Shown: positions 21,246-29,320 of the stretch, one piece after another
Position numbering within the stretch: the first letter of the stretch is position 1
How the letters are laid out: each line of letters begins with the position of its first letter
Translations under genes and position numbers: made by a program
The notes under the pieces: generated by a model
Database searches by the model: none
The model's input: only the letters and a program-made list of their open reading frames with translations
Told to the model about the DNA's origin: nothing
Source: Oscillospiraceae bacterium
GTDB taxonomy: Bacteria > Bacillota > Clostridia > Oscillospirales > Ruminococcaceae
Direction: 5' to 3'
DNA length: 35,006 nucleotides
Assembly: GCA_017399625.1 (NCBI GenBank)
Contig: JAFQBT010000024.1
Location: 1 to 35,006, forward strand

Positions 21246-24146
21246 TCATTGCGCTACAAGCGTATATTCGCCTGTTTCCATGTTGTAGCGGTAAAGATAG
21301 ATATTATATCCATACTCAATAATAAACCGCTGCCAACCTCCACTCCATTCAAAATCTTCTATCATTTTGTCATTATTCAAATCCGCATCGGTATATGCAA
21401 CATAAATATTATTGTCCAACACGCAAATCACGCTTACCATTTTATAATTATTATAATTTACATCAATGTTTATATTGCTCAAAGAACCTTCTTGGGTATT
21501 ATAACATTTAATATAATTTAATACAGGCATATATGGATAATCTTGAAGAAAACCATATGTATCATTCGTGATATATAAACAGCTATCGTCTGAACCTACA
21601 ATTTCTACTGGTTCATTTAGTTCACACACCATCACTTCTTCTCCCGTCGAATAAATCTTGTTCAAACTTCCTTTATATGCGCTGTAATATGTCTCATCTC
21701 CAACTTTACCCAAAAATGTTCTGCCCCATACATCATCAAAATCAATATTTTTTAGACCTTTTGTAGCCGCTCCATTATTATCAACAATTATGTTATACGG
21801 ATAAGGATTTTGCGAAGTATCCATTTCTTCGTTTATCCAAAAGTCATTTCCAAAAATAATAATAGAATCCTCTACAGTACAGATATCCCATGGGCCTAGT
21901 CTTAATTCATCATTTATTAATTCAAGTCTTCTATTTTTTATATCGTAAATATACAACTTGCAAAAATCCGTATAACTATTTAATAATACTTTCCCTTGGT
22001 CCTTTGGCCCACGTGCTATATAAATTTTGTTATCTTCTGCATAGTACTTAAGATGTACTATGTCCATATCGTCATATTCAAAAAAGTTTTTCGGATCAAA
22101 AATTTCTTCTTTTATACCGGAGAATATGTTGTACCTACACACCTTATAACCGTAGTCGTCCTCAACATAAGGCTCAAAATCAATATAATATATCCACTCA
22201 TTATCAATATTTATTATAGACAATATCGGTAACGCATATCTTTCTTTTAAACGGTTTCCTATCCACTCATCCAGCTTCGCAAAATCAACTTTCGTAGGTT
22301 CATAGTTTTCAACTCCGCCTATATCCTCAAAAATGCATTTCTCAACAGTTTTTCTGTCATCCGCATGAGTGCTGTAAATCGTTGCTTTACGAGGATTTAT
22401 AAGCGTCCAGGAAGTACTTTTGACTTTACCCAAAAGTGAATTTTCTCCAACTGAAAAATCAAGGAAAATCCCACAATTTATATCTACACAACTGTGAATT
22501 GTACCGTCTTCTGTAAAATAGCCATATTCTGATAATTCCTCAAAAGCATGTTTCGGAAGTGAAACCGCTCCGCAAAAATATGTTCCGCTTAAATCTATAA
22601 TCTTTCCGGAACATTCTGCATCAACGCCAAAATCAAATGTACAATCAACTATCGGGTAGTTTATAACTTTATAGAACAATCCTACTCCAAGTCCCACTCT
22701 TGCAGAAAGATCCAACTCTATTTCTGTCTTTGGTTCAGACAGATCAAATATCGGTCTGATACCCGCTCCTTTTCTGTATTCCACACCAATTACATTTTCG
22801 TCCATTACGGTTTCTATTCCGAGCGTTCCATCCATTTTCAGAAAAATTGAAAGTTTAACGGTTACGCTATTGACGCCGTCTGTGTAAAGAGGAACTTCAA
22901 TAAGCGCAATGGAATACTTTTCTTTATCAACTGACGGAGAAGCATTGAATTCATCCAGCATATCACTGAAAGGGCTTTTATAAATATCTTCCAATTCTTT
23001 TATAGCTTCTTTGATGTTTTTTGAACCGGAAAGGATATCTTTACTTACGTTTTCCGGAAGAACCATTTTTGCTCCATTCGCAGAAAAACCATATCTTATA
23101 TCAAAATCTGTTTTCAAATAAACGTGTTTTTCTTCCGATACATATTCAAATGAAACATCTCCAAAATCCACCGCTGCAAACGCAGACATTCCTATGTCTT
23201 TGGAACTTTTACCGTCATATTCTACTGCAAAATCAATTTTGGAGCCTTCAATTTCTCCTATCAGTTTCATTTTTGTTCCTAACGGAATTTGAAACCGCTT
23301 TCCCTCGGAAGAAACAGCTCTGCCCTTCGTACTCAAAGATATAACGGAAGGAATTTCTGTTGCTGAAAGATTTGAAATACCTGTGTCGTACTCAACAGGT
23401 ATTTTATTTCCATTAGCATCATAGGCAAATATATCCGATACTTTTGCTCTTACTGTTCCGGCTGTATCAACTTTGTCAAATACTTCCTCCAGCTCAATCT
23501 CTTCTGAAATCTGTTTTGCTACGATATTCCCGTCATATGACGCATTTTTATCAATAGCAAAAACACGACCGCTATTTTCCCAAATTTCTTCATCCAGAAA
23601 AATATAATCTTGATTCGAATATGTACTGCTGATTGAAACAGTTCCTTTGCTTTCGTTTGCTTCATTAATAGCATTTACACCAATTTCCAAAGTTTTTTCA
23701 GATACTTCATAATTGCTTCTGCTTTCCGGCGCATAATTTGCCCAACAAGAATGTGCATATTCTATTGCCGCTTTTGCAGTTTTTACATTTACTTTATCCA
23801 AGCCTTTTCTTCTTGATGTAAAACCTAAAATATCGTTTATTTTTTCTTGCTCTTTTTCATCATAATCAAATACATTTAAAAGTGTTTCCGAAGCAAAAGC
23901 CGCGACTATTTCTTCATCTTCTTTTCCTGTAAAATCTGAAGAAATGATATTCCAATTTCTTGCAGCTTCAAAATTATTCTCGAAATTAGAATTTACTGGC
24001 TCAACCATTCCAAATGTAGTACACAGCATTTCAAGCCATTCGCCCACAGTTACTTTTGAACCATATGATGGTCCTATAAAAGCACATGATGAAAAAGAAG
24101 AACAAAGTATGCAAACGATCAATACAACACTTATTATTTTTTTCAT
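21246..24146 (-). CDS. large lipoprotein of unknown function
   Basis: A 966-residue exported protein. A lipoprotein signal (MKKIISVVLIVCILCSSFSSC) ends in the lipobox Cys21, so it should be anchored outside the membrane. Residues about 35-130 weakly recall S-layer-homology-like helices (VTVGEWLEMLCTTFGM). The middle is beta-rich and unassigned. The C-terminal 350 residues contain repeated YIYYIDFEP, KLYIYDIKNRRLELI and NIYLYRYNMETGEYTLV segments like DUF5050 or other propeller-type repeats. The start at 24146 has AGGAAG 7 bases upstream. It follows the FHA genes on the same strand behind a hairpin, and may be a surface partner of that cluster. Confidence 0.7.
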   Translation of the reverse strand: MKKIISVVLIVCILCSSFSSCAFIGPSYGSKVTVGEWLEMLCTTFGMVEPVNSNFENNFEAARNWNIISSDFTGKEDEEIVAAFASETLLNVFDYDEKEQEKINDILGFTSRRKGLDKVNVKTAKAAIEYAHSCWANYAPESRSNYEVSEKTLEIGVNAINEANESKGTVSISSTYSNQDYIFLDEEIWENSGRVFAIDKNASYDGNIVAKQISEEIELEEVFDKVDTAGTVRAKVSDIFAYDANGNKIPVEYDTGISNLSATEIPSVISLSTKGRAVSSEGKRFQIPLGTKMKLIGEIEGSKIDFAVEYDGKSSKDIGMSAFAAVDFGDVSFEYVSEEKHVYLKTDFDIRYGFSANGAKMVLPENVSKDILSGSKNIKEAIKELEDIYKSPFSDMLDEFNASPSVDKEKYSIALIEVPLYTDGVNSVTVKLSIFLKMDGTLGIETVMDENVIGVEYRKGAGIRPIFDLSEPKTEIELDLSARVGLGVGLFYKVINYPIVDCTFDFGVDAECSGKIIDLSGTYFCGAVSLPKHAFEELSEYGYFTEDGTIHSCVDINCGIFLDFSVGENSLLGKVKSTSWTLINPRKATIYSTHADDRKTVEKCIFEDIGGVENYEPTKVDFAKLDEWIGNRLKERYALPILSIINIDNEWIYYIDFEPYVEDDYGYKVCRYNIFSGIKEEIFDPKNFFEYDDMDIVHLKYYAEDNKIYIARGPKDQGKVLLNSYTDFCKLYIYDIKNRRLELINDELRLGPWDICTVEDSIIIFGNDFWINEEMDTSQNPYPYNIIVDNNGAATKGLKNIDFDDVWGRTFLGKVGDETYYSAYKGSLNKIYSTGEEVMVCELNEPVEIVGSDDSCLYITNDTYGFLQDYPYMPVLNYIKCYNTQEGSLSNINIDVNYNNYKMVSVICVLDNNIYVAYTDADLNNDKMIEDFEWSGGWQRFIIEYGYNIYLYRYNMETGEYTLVAQ

Positions 24147-24165
24147 TTCTTCACTTCCTGTTTTG

Positions 24166-24195
24166 TTTATAATTCCCAATATAACAATATGACAA
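24166..24195 (-). promoter_or_regulatory. promoter upstream of the lipoprotein gene
   Basis: On the minus strand TTGTCA (24190-24195), an 18-bp spacer and TATAAA (24166-24171). The -35 overlaps one arm of the large hairpin, so folding or protein binding there could matter. Moderate support only. Confidence 0.45.
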
Positions 24196-24229
24196 TTACA
24201 GCCTACATAAACTGCAATTGTCATATTGT
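24184..24229. terminator. 14-bp inverted repeat between FHA and lipoprotein genes
   Basis: ACAATATGACAATT (24184-24197) pairs exactly with 24216-24229 around an 18-base loop. It lies 18 bases after the FHA stop on the minus strand. It may terminate the FHA operon, although the T-run is poor. Confidence 0.55.
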
Positions 24230-24247
24230 ACGCGATTTCTCTTTATT

Positions 24248-24556
24248 TTAATTAAGACGGAACGTATCTTTTCTGCTTCCGATATATATTACTGTTCCTT
24301 TTTCAAGGGGAATCGGCACATTGGGAACAAGACGTTTACCATCACTTGTAAAAGTACCGTTTTTCGAATAATCCGTCACATAATATTTGTTTTCATCAGC
24401 ACTGAAAGAGATTGAACAATGGCAACGACTTACGCTTGTACTGAATTGATCGAAAACTATATTACAATAATTGGGGTCACGTCCCAACACTATTTCTTTT
24501 CCGTCAAACATCGGGATTTCCGCTCCCGCATATTTTCCGGTAATTCCTTCAAGCAT
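24248..24556 (-). CDS. small stand-alone FHA-domain protein
   Basis: A 102-residue protein that is almost entirely one FHA domain. It has the canonical phosphothreonine-binding residues: VLGRD, SVSRCHC (S-R-x-H) and DYSKNGTF (N-G). The N-terminal LEGITGKYAGAEI strand is shared with the C-terminal domain of the membrane FHA protein at 25211, so the two are probably related by duplication. It would act as a soluble reader of Thr-phosphorylated partners made by the kinases in this cluster. The start at 24556 has AAGGAGG 5 bases upstream. Confidence 0.88.
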   Translation of the reverse strand: MLEGITGKYAGAEIPMFDGKEIVLGRDPNYCNIVFDQFSTSVSRCHCSISFSADENKYYVTDYSKNGTFTSDGKRLVPNVPIPLEKGTVIYIGSRKDTFRLN

Positions 24557-24586
24557 GTTTGCCTCCTTGCATAAGTACAAGCTAAA

Positions 24587-25183
24587 TTAAGCCCAAGTAA
24601 ATCCTTCATCACAGCAAGGTATGAACATAAGTTCAACCTGACCTACTTTAATTCTGTCCCCCTTGACAATTTTCTGTGCGGAAAGGACAACATCACCATT
24701 AAGGTAGAAAAGTTCTTTCGCATCACCCGGAATTGCAAGGAACATGTTCTGCTGCGGCTCGTAAACGATAATGGCATGTTTATCTCTGGAAACGGTTGCT
24801 TCTCCGGTAAGTGCCACATCCATATCAGGACCGCGACCTATGCTGTTTTTTCCAACAGTAAGTCTGTAATCTTCGCCTTTATGAGAACCTTCCGTACAAA
24901 CAAGCCAGCCCACTACCGGTGCTTTGCTGCCGGGCATATCATCAAGGAATACCGTTTTCTGATCGTCATCATTATCGAGTGGCATTGTAACTCCGGGAAC
25001 AACATTATTCAACGGAACAGTAGGATTAGGAGTTCCAAATCCAAGCGGAGTTGTTTTTGCATCATCAGACTGATCGTAGAAAGTGACAGTTTCATTTACC
25101 TGCGCACTGCCGCCGCAATAAGGGCAGGAAGTATATTGATCCGCATCATAATAATGATCTTTGTTGCATTTTACATATTTCAT
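24587..25183 (-). CDS. zinc-ribbon + FHA protein
   Basis: A 198-residue protein. The N-terminal ribbon is KCNKDHYYDADQ then SCPYCGG (about residues 5-24). A low-complexity acidic linker with Thr-rich DDAKTTPLG and DDQKTVFLDD stretches follows. The FHA domain begins near residue 95 (VVGWLVCTEGSHKGEDYRL, SIGRGPDMD, TVSRDKHA). The linker threonines are candidate kinase targets. It is a paralogue of the protein at 31111, with the same ribbon, linker and VVGW entry to the FHA domain. The start at 25183 is set by GGAGGT 7 bases upstream; ATG 25189 lies against that site. Cotranscribed with its neighbours. Confidence 0.87.
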   Translation of the reverse strand: MKYVKCNKDHYYDADQYTSCPYCGGSAQVNETVTFYDQSDDAKTTPLGFGTPNPTVPLNNVVPGVTMPLDNDDDQKTVFLDDMPGSKAPVVGWLVCTEGSHKGEDYRLTVGKNSIGRGPDMDVALTGEATVSRDKHAIIVYEPQQNMFLAIPGDAKELFYLNGDVVLSAQKIVKGDRIKVGQVELMFIPCCDEGFTWA

Positions 25184-25210
25184 TTTCATAACCTCCAAAA
25201 TAATTATTGT

Positions 25211-26155
25211 TTATCCAAGTCTGAAAGCATTGTTTTCATCACCAAGATAGATTACAGAACCTTTTTCAACTTTTTTGGTTGCATTTTTTCCAATATTAAG
25301 TTCACGGTTTACAAGTGTTCCATTGGAAGAATAGTCGGTTACATAGAAAGCATTCTCGTTTGCCGCATATCTGATTGCACAATGTACTCTACTAATGCTT
25401 GCATATTTTTCATCATATACTATGTTGCATTTCTGAATATCTCTTCCGATTACAACAGTTTCACCGTTGTTAATTTCGAATCTACTACCTGCATATTTTC
25501 CGTTAACACCGGTAATTGATGCATTTACAATTGCAGATACATTTTTTCCGTTTCCGTTTTCGAGTTTCATAACTCTCTGGTCGATGTTATTGATTCTTTG
25601 TTCAACTGCTTTGTTTGCTTCAAATTTATCGCTGAAAGCAACAATCATTTCGATTATATTGAAAATAAAACTAAAAACCGGAATAAAAGTTACAAGTGCC
25701 AAAGTACCATCAAATCCAAAAAGTTTAAGGAACTTATTATAATATTTATAGGTGTAAAAAGCAGTAGCTACATATCCCGCAATAAAAACGAGCATTGCAA
25801 CAATAAGAGATTTAAATATTGCAAGTACGATAAGAGCAGCTATTGCAGATAAAACATAACCATTTACATCGTAGAGAAGAGCAAATGCAGGATGAATTCC
25901 TACCATTCTCATTCTGTAAAAATCTCTGACAAACGGAATGTATGCCAATGTTTCTTTTTCAAAAACTTTGAGTTTGTGAGAAATACGAGTAAGAACTGCA
26001 CCTATAAAAGCAATAGATACAACAAGGAAGAAGATCGAAACAAGGCCCCAGAAAATTGAATACAATACTGTTGCAATTGTTGCATCAGCAAAGTTCCCTG
26101 CCAAATCTCCTATCTCTGCCATGTCAAACATGTAATCACTAATGTAAGAATCCAT
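25211..26155 (-). CDS. polytopic membrane protein with C-terminal FHA domain
   Basis: A 314-residue protein. Four or five membrane helices lie within residues 25-195. A short predicted coiled coil follows (AVEQRINNIDQRVMKLEN, about 198-215). A canonical FHA domain spans about residues 225-314 (VVIGRD, SISRVHCA, DYSSNGTLVN). It would hold a phosphothreonine reader at the inner face of the membrane. The YIPFVRDFYRMRMVG loop is typical of small DUF805/DUF5684-like membrane proteins. GGAGGG lies 6 bases before the start. It heads the second transcription unit of the cluster. Confidence 0.87.
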   Translation of the reverse strand: MDSYISDYMFDMAEIGDLAGNFADATIATVLYSIFWGLVSIFFLVVSIAFIGAVLTRISHKLKVFEKETLAYIPFVRDFYRMRMVGIHPAFALLYDVNGYVLSAIAALIVLAIFKSLIVAMLVFIAGYVATAFYTYKYYNKFLKLFGFDGTLALVTFIPVFSFIFNIIEMIVAFSDKFEANKAVEQRINNIDQRVMKLENGNGKNVSAIVNASITGVNGKYAGSRFEINNGETVVIGRDIQKCNIVYDEKYASISRVHCAIRYAANENAFYVTDYSSNGTLVNRELNIGKNATKKVEKGSVIYLGDENNAFRLG

Positions 26156-26186
26156 AAATAACCCTCCAATGTTTTGTTATGACTTA

Positions 26187-26192
26187 ATTATA
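26187..26192 (-). promoter_or_regulatory. -10 box upstream of the membrane FHA gene
   Basis: A perfect TATAAT on the minus strand, 32 bases before the start codon and just after a terminator. The -35 is weak (CAACCT or TTCAAC at 17-19 bp). Confidence 0.45.
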
Positions 26193-26265
26193 CTTACCAA
26201 ATACAAAAAAGGTTGAATTTTGCATAACTGTAGTCTAAAATGTAATTTTTGCATTTTTTGCAACA

Positions 26266-26300
26266 AAAACGGGGCAATCAACAAATGATTTCCCCGTTTT
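26266..26300 (-). terminator. terminator after the membrane PP2C gene
   Basis: AAAACGGGG (26266-26274) pairs with CCCCGTTTT (26292-26300), extended inside by AATCA/TGATT. On the minus strand it is followed by TTGTTGC. It splits the signalling cluster into two transcription units. Confidence 0.85.
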
Positions 26301-26303
26301 AAT

Positions 26304-27854
26304 TTATCCAAGATATTTTATTGTAATAACAGAAGTGTTATCCTGATGTATTTTGCCTTTATCAAAGGCCGTTGCCGTAAGGACATTAGGAAGAAACTCA
26401 AGATGATCTATATATCTTTGTATGATTTCTGATGTCTCATTTTCAGCAACGCTTCTATAAAAGCCATCAGAACACATAATAATAATATCATTCTTTTGCA
26501 GTTCTATTTCATTTTTTGAAATATCAAAATGTTTCAAACCACCCATTCCCACATAGCTCGTAAGCGCCTCTTTTCTCGGATTATCAAAAGCTTCTTTCCA
26601 TTCAGGACTTCCTTCCGGATGACCTGCAACCAAATCTTCAAAATAATTATGATCATGAGAAAGCTGAATAATTTCTGCCTGGCGGTAAAGATATATTCTG
26701 CTGTCGCCAACCGATGAATGAACCAGTTTTCCGTCTTTAATGAAAACGCTGGTCATTGTCGTTCCTGCTTTCATGGGTTTACCGTCTGCCTTTTTCAGGC
26801 AATATATCCGCTCATCGGCTTCATTTGCCGCATCATACATCATTTTTTCTATGTTCTCATCACCGGATGAATAGAATCTGTTCATCAAAGTTTCCGCACA
26901 GATTTTACTTGCAAGGCCACCGTCTTCCAATCCGCCCATTCCATCACAAAGAACACAGAAACATCCCTTTTGTTCAATTATATCCTCCTGAATATTTTTC
27001 ATATATGGAGTTAAAACATAGTCCTGCTGATAACTTCTTGTTCCAACAATCGAAGACGCAGTGGCCCATGTTTCTCCAGTAGGATAATAAACCGGTCCAA
27101 GCGGAACAATATCAGAAATTATTTCATCCGAATTTGCCGGAATTCTCTTTTTCTTTTTTCGTTTTATAAACAAAAATGCTCCAACTGAAGCAGCGGCTAA
27201 AATAACAACTGAACCTGTAATCAATATAACAAGGAATTTTTTATCAAATTTTTTCTCATCATTTGAAATTGTATCTTCCTGCATTGCTTCGGATTCATCC
27301 GATTCAGTTTCTTCAGAAGAAAGGCTACTATCAGATACCGAAGAACTTTCCTGACTTGAAGGATCCGATTCTGTACTACTTGAAGCATCAGAAGAAAATG
27401 AATTCTCTGAGCTTGTTGCAGAACTTGATATCGAACTGCTTTCTGAGCTTGTTGCAGAACTTGATATCGAACTGCTTTCTGAGCTTGTTGCAGAACTGAA
27501 TATTGAACTGTTTTCAGAACTTGTTGGCGGTACAACTTCAGGTTTAGTGACATCACCGGGTTTTGTGGTATCACCGGGTTTTGTGGTATTACCGGGTTCT
27601 GTGGTATTACCGGGTTCTGTGGTATTACCGGGTTCTGTGGTATTACCGGGTTCTGTGGTATTACCGGGTTCTGTGGTATTACCGGGTTCTGTGGTATTAC
27701 CGGGTTCTGTGGTATTACCGGTGCCACCGCCGGGCTGAATATTTTCCTCTGTAAGAACTTCCGTTGGCTCCACTTCTGCATAAACAGTTTCAAACGGAAC
27801 AAGTAATATGATCATAATAAAAACTATTGCAATCTTTTTTATCATTTTTTTCAT
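26304..27854 (-). CDS. exported-stalk transmembrane PP2C phosphatase
   Basis: A 516-residue protein. A signal peptide ends near VYA (residue 26). A low-complexity outer region follows with tandem TTEPGN repeats and then Ser-rich SSATSSE repeats. A membrane helix lies at about 204-226 (FLVILITGSVVILAAASVGAF), then KKKKR. A cytosolic PP2C domain runs from about residue 265: YQQDY, CVLCDGMGG, SVGDSRIYLY, IIMCSDGFY and HQDNTSV carry the metal-binding aspartates. It would dephosphorylate Ser/Thr targets of the cluster kinases. Its start overlaps the kinase stop by 4 bases (ATGA). The outer stalk probably crosses or binds the cell wall. Confidence 0.9.
   Translation of the reverse strand: MKKMIKKIAIVFIMIILLVPFETVYAEVEPTEVLTEENIQPGGGTGNTTEPGNTTEPGNTTEPGNTTEPGNTTEPGNTTEPGNTTEPGNTTKPGDTTKPGDVTKPEVVPPTSSENSSIFSSATSSESSSISSSATSSESSSISSSATSSENSFSSDASSSTESDPSSQESSSVSDSSLSSEETESDESEAMQEDTISNDEKKFDKKFLVILITGSVVILAAASVGAFLFIKRKKKKRIPANSDEIISDIVPLGPVYYPTGETWATASSIVGTRSYQQDYVLTPYMKNIQEDIIEQKGCFCVLCDGMGGLEDGGLASKICAETLMNRFYSSGDENIEKMMYDAANEADERIYCLKKADGKPMKAGTTMTSVFIKDGKLVHSSVGDSRIYLYRQAEIIQLSHDHNYFEDLVAGHPEGSPEWKEAFDNPRKEALTSYVGMGGLKHFDISKNEIELQKNDIIIMCSDGFYRSVAENETSEIIQRYIDHLEFLPNVLTATAFDKGKIHQDNTSVITIKYLG
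27406..27513 (-). repeat. three 36-bp tandem repeats (Ser-rich stalk)
   Basis: Units at 27406, 27442 and 27478. The first two are identical and the third differs at a few bases. They encode a 12-residue Ser-rich repeat in the outer part of the PP2C protein. Confidence 0.85.
27541..27722 (-). repeat. about ten 18-bp tandem repeats (TTEPGN stalk)
   Basis: Seven identical 18-bp units and three variant units encode N-T-T-E-P-G hexapeptides, and TTKPGD in the variants. Identical units make copy-number change by slippage likely. No frame shift would result because the unit is a multiple of three. Confidence 0.9.
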
Positions 27855-29299
27855 TTCACTATCCTCATTCCATACTGTTTTGTTGCGAGATAAACAACTT
27901 CTCCGGGGGCAACATCATATATTTTTTTCGGCTCAAGTTTTCCGTATTTTGTGGTGTAAGTTCCGTTGGCGGATCTGTCCTCAATGAAAAGTTTTTCCCC
28001 GTGGTTTTGTGATGTAATTATGCAATGGAGCCTGCTTATTTCAGGATAATTTCCGTCCAGCAAAACATTGCACTGCGTACACGACCTGCCGACCGTATAT
28101 GATCCATCCCTTGTTATTTTGTAGGAAAATCCCGCTGCCGGTCCTTGCTCAATTTTCAGCCATACCGGCTTGAATCCGGAATCCGGCGGAAGTTCAGGTG
28201 GATTAAAGGTACCTGGTTGTAATTCATTTTCTTCCACGAACCCCAAAAAAGCTTTGATTTTATGCCAAAATCCAGTTTCTTCTTGTTTATTATCCGGTGG
28301 CACCACATATGGCTTTGGCGGAGCAACTACAGGTTCATCCTGTTGCAAATTTACAAGCATTTCGCCGATGGACTGATATCTTTCAGCCGGCAAAACAGCC
28401 ATTCCCTTTTCAATTACCGAAGCAAATTTTTCAGGCACTTTAGCAACCACCGAATCAAGTCGTAACACATTTTTACCATTTACTCTATCAAATGCATCCG
28501 GAACATACTGACCGCTCAACATAAAATAAATAGTGCAGCAAAGGGAATATATATCTGTATATGGACCTTGTTTTTTCTCTGATGAATATTGTTCAACAGG
28601 AGCATAACCGCTTTTTACCATTACAGACATACCGGTTGCATTTTTTATATAATCTCTCGCCGAACCGAAATCTATAACTTTTATGCTCCCGTCTTTTTTT
28701 ATAAGAACGTTTTCCGGAGTCAAATCTCTGTGCAAAAGTTTTTTTACGTGGACTTTATCAAGGGCAATCGCTATTTCTGTAAAAATACGTTTTGCCTCAT
28801 CATAGCTGTAAGTTCCGCCTTTTTGAACCATATTCTTTTTAAGATTGATTCCGTCAACATATTCCATTACGATATACGCTGTATTATTCGCTTTCAAATA
28901 AGCCCAGATTTCGACAATATTCTTTTCTCCTTTAAGAGTTGCCAACGTTCTGGCTTCTTCATAAAAGCGCTTTAATCCATGGGAATACTCCCTTATATCT
29001 TTGGAGGAACACGAAACTTCATTTGTATTTCTATCCCTGTAAGCCAAATTGGACGGAAAATATTCTTTTATTGCACAGCGTTTTTGCGTTTTCAAATCGA
29101 GCGCCACATATGTGATTCCAAAACCACCGGCACCTATGCAGTGTCCTAACATATATTTACCGTCAATTACGGTGAAGGGCGGTAAACTGTTTGCTTCATT
29201 TTTACCAGACATCTGATCATAGCCGCAGTAATTGCAAAGTATACCATCGTATCCGCTTTTAAAACAATGCGGGCAAACGTTATTTATCCAATCAGGCAT
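27851..29299 (-). CDS. zinc-ribbon Ser/Thr protein kinase with C-terminal FHA domain
   Basis: A 482-residue soluble protein. The N-terminal zinc ribbon has Cys9, Cys12, Cys22 and Cys25. The kinase domain has the Gly loop GAGGFGITY (56-64), Lys78 in AIKEYFP, HRDLTPEN (190-197), DFGSAR from Asp210 and the GYAPVEQY activation segment common in clostridial kinases. A proline-rich linker leads to a canonical FHA domain at about 395-482 (TVGRS, EISRLHC, DRSANGTY). Kinase plus its own reader suggests self-recognition or scaffold binding. It lies between the VWA-FHA and PP2C genes and overlaps the latter by 4 bases. Confidence 0.92.
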   Translation of the reverse strand: MPDWINNVCPHCFKSGYDGILCNYCGYDQMSGKNEANSLPPFTVIDGKYMLGHCIGAGGFGITYVALDLKTQKRCAIKEYFPSNLAYRDRNTNEVSCSSKDIREYSHGLKRFYEEARTLATLKGEKNIVEIWAYLKANNTAYIVMEYVDGINLKKNMVQKGGTYSYDEAKRIFTEIAIALDKVHVKKLLHRDLTPENVLIKKDGSIKVIDFGSARDYIKNATGMSVMVKSGYAPVEQYSSEKKQGPYTDIYSLCCTIYFMLSGQYVPDAFDRVNGKNVLRLDSVVAKVPEKFASVIEKGMAVLPAERYQSIGEMLVNLQQDEPVVAPPKPYVVPPDNKQEETGFWHKIKAFLGFVEENELQPGTFNPPELPPDSGFKPVWLKIEQGPAAGFSYKITRDGSYTVGRSCTQCNVLLDGNYPEISRLHCIITSQNHGEKLFIEDRSANGTYTTKYGKLEPKKIYDVAPGEVVYLATKQYGMRIVK

Positions 29300-29320
29300 G
29301 CTTTCCCTTCTTTTCTTTCT

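Noticed and set aside
27541-27722. Regular short repeats resembling a CRISPR array
   Set aside because: The 18-bp units are directly adjacent with no spacers, are in frame, and encode TTEPGN repeats of a surface protein.
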